From: Diprion similis
Taxonomy: Eukaryota; Arthropoda; Insecta; Hymenoptera; Diprionidae
Assembly (NCBI RefSeq): GCF_021155765.1
Contig: NC_060113.1
Location: forward strand, 5,471,001-5,535,000
Direction: 5' to 3'
Length of the DNA: 64,000 nucleotides
Positions 60,101 through 64,000 of this stretch are shown here, piece after piece. Made by a program: the position numbers and the translations under genes. The stretch's first letter is position 1. Each line of letters opens with the position of its first letter. Below the pieces are notes generated by a model, which did no database searches, was not told the origin of the DNA, and saw only the letters and a list, made by a program, of their open reading frames with translations.

Positions 60101-62308
60101 TTTCGTCCACATTGCATAGTCGGTTCTGTCCGCCGCTAGGCATTCCAGGCGTCTTCATTCATTATTCATCCGTACGCAAGAGGATATATCGCATTGCCCC
60201 CAAATTCTCTCTTCCACGTGCACCACGCATTTGCATCCACACCTGATCGTGAATCCCTAGGAACGCAGAGTCGATTCGAGACTATGTAATGCGATTCGTG
60301 GGTGACTGACTATCTACTATTATAAGGTACCAATCAGCAGAAAGCATCTAGGGGGAAATAACTCATTGAATTCATGTGTTAATAGGTTTGTGAATTAATT
60401 ACAATTCATTGAATAAATCGAAAATTACTGAAATAATGAGAATTAACTGAGAGATAACTGAATTTTGGAAGATTAAGTCAAGTTGATTTCAATTAGTTTG
60501 AAATCGTGCCAGAATTATCCGTTTACAGAGACAGCAAAAATTGAATTGAAATAAAAAATTTAAGTGGAATAACAAAAGAATGAATTGAAAGTTTTTGAAA
60601 CTCACTTGAATTAGAATGAATTGTCTTGAAATTCATGAATCGATACGAATCAAGTTGAATAAAAAAAAACAATTTGAAATAAAAAACAATAAGTTCAAAT
60701 ACATGAATTAATTTTAAATTATTCAACTCATAAAATTAATGTGTCGCTCAAATCTCGAGTTATTTCTCTCTCGGAAAGCATCGTCATGTCTCGGCTCTAG
60801 TTATTTCTACGGACTCTAACACGTTACATATCGGAAAATAAAATCTGGTGGGAGAGGATAATAGATCACAAGAATTAAAAAATCACATTTAGTTATAACT
60901 TATAACGTCTGTTTTTTCAACCGTCTTTTGACCGTCACAAAATGAAAGCAGTTGACAGCTATCGTACAAAGTTCTCGATGCCGTTATTTTCGCATAATTT
61001 ACCCGAATATGATGATTATTTAATTACAGGTATTCTGCAGATCATTTTGCAGCGCCATATTGGTTACCCATGCCTGCATAATACTTCGAACCTCATTCGA
61101 ATCGAAAAGTAAAAATAAATTGTCGAATTAAAAACCTTCGTGCTCAGCGATACCTATTTGTCTATAATTTATTCAAGATTCGTTCTTGTTCACGAATGTG
61201 GCTGGAATTAGATCAATCGTCACTAATTATTACAATGAAAGCCATCGCGTCAAAGAGCTTCCACAAGAATTAATTTAATGAATTTGGTAGACTAAATTGA
61301 GGCAAAAGAAATAGATGCTAATCATTTTACATTTTCCCTTCTCCAGCATTTTTCTTGCTTCTTTTCATCTCTAAAAGCCATATATTTGGGATCTTCTGCT
61401 TCGATGCAGGTCCGGGAGATCAAGATGCGATCAAGTTGGCCTCGATTCAACGCTGAGCCGACCTTCGTAGGTCACAGTCACGGCCGAACTTACAAGACTT
61501 CATTTCCTTCGAGACGACCACCATGTCACTGTAAATGTTTTTGAGCATACCTGTACTTATATTATATTGTTAATTTTATATTTGAAAATGTTTTCGAAAG
61601 ACCTATAATTTTTACCCGCCAACACTCGTAACATAACTATAACTTGTAGTAATAAGAAATAACAGTTAGATATCGTACCAAAAACAACAACAACAACAAT
61701 GATAAGATGGTGGTAATGACAATAGAAATGTTAAATGATGATGATTCCGAAAAAAACGTTCTTGTTGCTTCTTCCACGATAAGAAAACTTGTAAAGTTAG
61801 TTTTAGTTTTTGTGTTCGCGTAGTTGACAGTATTTCACTGTAATATTGTATAATAGTTTACACTTTAAACAACGGATGTTTTTTTTAACAGAAAAAGTGT
61901 CGGTTCGCACGTGTCTTATTCGAACTGTTGCTTGCTAGTCTTACATCTATTGCTATAACTTACAAGTTATTTATAAAAGCGATTTCGCTCTGGAATAAAA
62001 AATATAAAGGCACGACGAAAGGCTTCTTTGAACGTCGTTTGAACAGTTTATACAGGGTCTTAGAACCCATGAGTATAACTCGATAAAAGTTCGTACGGCT
62101 ATTCGTATAAAAGATTCTGGGTCAAACATTCCGGAAATGTGGGTCGCATTAAATTAATTGATACGGAAACGAAAATGGATGTGCGAAAGACAAAGTTAAG
62201 TTTATCTACGAGAAAAGAGTGGAGTATATTTGCATATAAGCAATCGAATCGATTGTTCATCCGAAAAGATCCTATTCAGACATATTTTACGTTTTATGTT
62301 CTGGAAAA
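57111..62308. other. About 5.2 kb of non-coding DNA
   Basis: No gene is supported. A TATAAAAG at about 58490 is a possible plus-strand promoter without a recognisable product. Frames at 59245-59532 (95 codons) and 59935-60246 (103 codons) have ATG starts but no recognised similarity. The stretch 60360-60740 is built of short degenerate GAATTGAA-like repeats. A CAA-repeat lies at 61683-61699. Confidence 0.45.
60360..60740. repeat. Degenerate GAATT/TGAA-rich simple-sequence tract
   Basis: Variants of AATTGAA, GAATTAA and TGAATT recur irregularly across about 380 bp, consistent with decayed low-complexity sequence. The outer flanks share a GAAATAACTC block in inverted orientation (about 60354 and 60755). 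Confidence 0.5.
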
Positions 62309-62866
62309 GGTTGGATGAAAATGTTGACCGAAACCGAAAACGCAATTTCACGTAGTTTAGTGATTCTGGACGAAAAATCCGTTTGAATTTGAATCCTAAG
62401 TGATCCTGTTTTGAACATATCGACACTTTTCACGTTTTACCGGTTTTTAGTAATAAGCAAGACGGGAAATACTGATAATCGCACCATACGTTTACATGTG
62501 AGAAATTTTGAATCATTTGAATTATAAACGATGCATGGGGATATACATGTATTCATATAAACCAATGAATAAATTATTATATCCATGCATGGCTACATAT
62601 TCATATGAATAAATGAATAAATTAGTACATCAATGCATTGTTTATAATGCCAATAATTAGAAGTTGCACACGTAAAAGCGTACACGATAAGTTAGTATTT
62701 GATGTGTTGTTTACTCCTGAAAACCCGATTGTACATATGAAAATTAAAAAATGTCGATATGTTCAAAACAGGATTAACTAGAATGTTAATTATAACAGAT
62801 TCTTTATCTACAATCAACCACAAATACAATAGTGTTTTCAATTTTTTTCGACATTTTCATCCAACC
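62309..62866. repeat. 558-bp imperfect inverted repeat (long hairpin)
   Basis: GGTTGGATGAAAATG (62309-62323) pairs exactly with CATTTTCATCCAACC (62852-62866). ATCCTGTTTTGAACATATCGAC (62403-62424, a 22-bp block) pairs with its complement at 62753-62774. ATTATAAACGATGCAT (62521-62536) pairs with 62633-62648 with one mismatch. All three pairings are nearly symmetric about position 62587, so the whole segment folds on itself with mismatches and small indels. It could be a non-autonomous foldback element or the source of a hairpin RNA. No transposase or target duplication was identified. Confidence 0.8.
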
Positions 62867-63315
62867 TATCGATGCTTCAGACCCAGTGTCGGAGGGTTTA
62901 TGGTTTTCTTGCTTTTATTAATACTGAAGCCAAAAAAGAAGCGAAACATTCAATTGTACGCCTTTTGGATTGTAAAGTCACGGTTAAGACGATAAGTTTC
63001 AGGATATCAGACTAATTAGTTACACCGTATTCATTGCTTGTGCAAGCAAATACACATTATGATCTCACTGCATCATATTCTAGATAACACCTTGTTGAAT
63101 TTTGATAACATAATTTGAAGAATTCTGTACTCCAGATGTACGAACAGTACGAACTATAACGACTGGATTTTTTTCGTTCCACTCAGTAGGTAAAGACGAA
63201 ACCGGAATTAACCTAACCTCTCAATTCAATAGCTATCGTTTATTGCGAGAGGTTAATTCAAGCCACATTTGTAAAGATTTGACATAAAATATCTTAGCGA
63301 AGCTGTGATAAAAAT
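62867..63315. other. Upstream region of TPRKB
   Basis: Non-coding, AT-rich, with one TTAACCTAACCTC run near 63209. It should contain the TPRKB promoter; no TATA box was recognised. Confidence 0.45.
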
Positions 63316-63855
63316 ATGGAAAGCTGTACGGTACAGTTGGACGAAGAAACAGGAAAATTTATAACATTACACTTGTTTATTAACGTTGAAAACACTGAAG
63401 AAATACGTAAGAAGTTAATCAGCGGAGAACTTCAGTGCTGCGTTATGAAAGCCGGGCTCATTGTCGACCCGTTTCAAGTTATCGTCGCAGCAAACAAGGC
63501 CGTAGTTAATGAGAAATTTGGCAAATTAACTACGAGAACAATATTTACAGAAATTTTGTTCAACTTGTCATTGTCGAAGAATATAACTCAGTCCTTGACG
63601 AAGTTTGGCATTGACGATAAGGAGAAAAACATTATTGTAGGAATTATTCATGGATCGGATGATGCAGAGGCTTTGGCAAAGGATTCACTGACTGCGATCA
63701 AAGGCGAGAGAGTTTCTATCGGAAGGCTGAACGAAATAACTGACACATCAGTTGTTAAAAAAATATATAAAATCGATGAATCTGAACTGAAAGTTTCTAG
63801 CTTAGTCGACTGCGTTGTGAGCAGAATGAACACTAAAGACTTTGCTTCTTACTGA
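63316..63855 (+). CDS. TPRKB: KEOPS/EKC complex subunit TPRKB (CGI-121 homologue)
   Basis: This intronless frame of 179 residues is close to the 175 of the human protein. Family blocks are visible in order: a beta-rich N-terminus (ITLHLFINVEN), GLIVDPFQVIVAANKAV near residues 48-62, GKLTTRTIFTEILFNLS, ITQSLTKFGI, a central loop, VVKKIYKIDESE and the C-terminal VSRMNTKDFASY. TPRKB/Cgi121 binds the PRPK/Bud32 kinase in the KEOPS complex, which makes the t6A modification at position 37 of ANN-decoding tRNAs. The start ATG is the first in frame and is preceded by AAAAAT. The 145 bp after the stop are AT-rich and not further assigned. Confidence 0.93.
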   Translation: MESCTVQLDEETGKFITLHLFINVENTEEIRKKLISGELQCCVMKAGLIVDPFQVIVAANKAVVNEKFGKLTTRTIFTEILFNLSLSKNITQSLTKFGIDDKEKNIIVGIIHGSDDAEALAKDSLTAIKGERVSIGRLNEITDTSVVKKIYKIDESELKVSSLVDCVVSRMNTKDFASY

Positions 63856-64000
63856 TAATGAAATTAATTTATTTGTGCATTGTAACTATACGAATAAGAC
63901 AATATTTTTCTATCATTCCTCATGTGACTTATAAACATTCACTTCTTTTTGATCATGTTGAAAATAATTCTCTATTTACCACTGAAATTGAAAACTCTAC

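Noticed and set aside
59935-60246. 103-codon ATG frame with a possible donor after about 40 codons
   Set aside because: No acceptor or downstream exon in a matching frame and no recognised similarity.

Overview
The window is nuclear DNA of an arthropod, almost certainly an insect. Protein-coding genes are split by GT-AG introns, intergenic DNA is AT-rich, and the gene set mixes conserved metazoan housekeeping genes with arthropod-type secreted proteins. Short TTAGG/CCTAA runs also occur. A hymenopteran would fit, but the order cannot be fixed from this sequence alone.

Region 1 (1-24060) is one uninterrupted satellite array that runs off the left edge. The monomer is 312 bp and there are about 77 copies, all head to tail on one strand. 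Copies are organised into higher-order repeats: 5-mer units of 1560/1559 bp, a duplicated 10-mer of 3120 bp and a duplicated 3-mer of 935 bp. The last few monomers before unique DNA are more diverged. The many 75-codon open frames in the array have no ATG and are not treated as genes.

Region 2 (24496-31000) holds a five-exon canopy (CNPY3/4-type) ER chaperone gene starting about 435 bp from the satellite edge. Next come a three-exon catalytically dead serine protease homologue with a probable GPI-anchor tail, mRpS33 on the minus strand, and a small single-pass membrane coiled-coil protein.

Region 3 (31823-42867) holds N-sulfoglucosamine sulfohydrolase (SGSH, 10 exons, minus), divergent from phosphomannomutase (PMM, 4 exons, plus). 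AUH (methylglutaconyl-CoA hydratase, 2 exons, minus) converges on PMM. These are lysosomal heparan sulfate breakdown, nucleotide-sugar supply for glycosylation, and leucine catabolism.

Region 4 (42868-57110) holds a minus-strand gene resembling the group-7 allergen/TULIP lipid-binding family but carrying a large lysine-rich insert. It is followed by about 6 kb without a confident gene, including a 246-bp foldback element. Then comes a minus-strand gene for a secreted, extremely aspartate-rich protein, with a TATA box and a non-coding first exon.

Region 5 (57111-64000) is mostly non-coding and includes a 558-bp imperfect inverted repeat. It ends with the intronless gene for the KEOPS subunit TPRKB (CGI-121).

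Exon boundaries were worked out by hand from reading frame, GT/AG sites and remembered family features; no alignment was run. No tRNA, rRNA or CRISPR array was seen.
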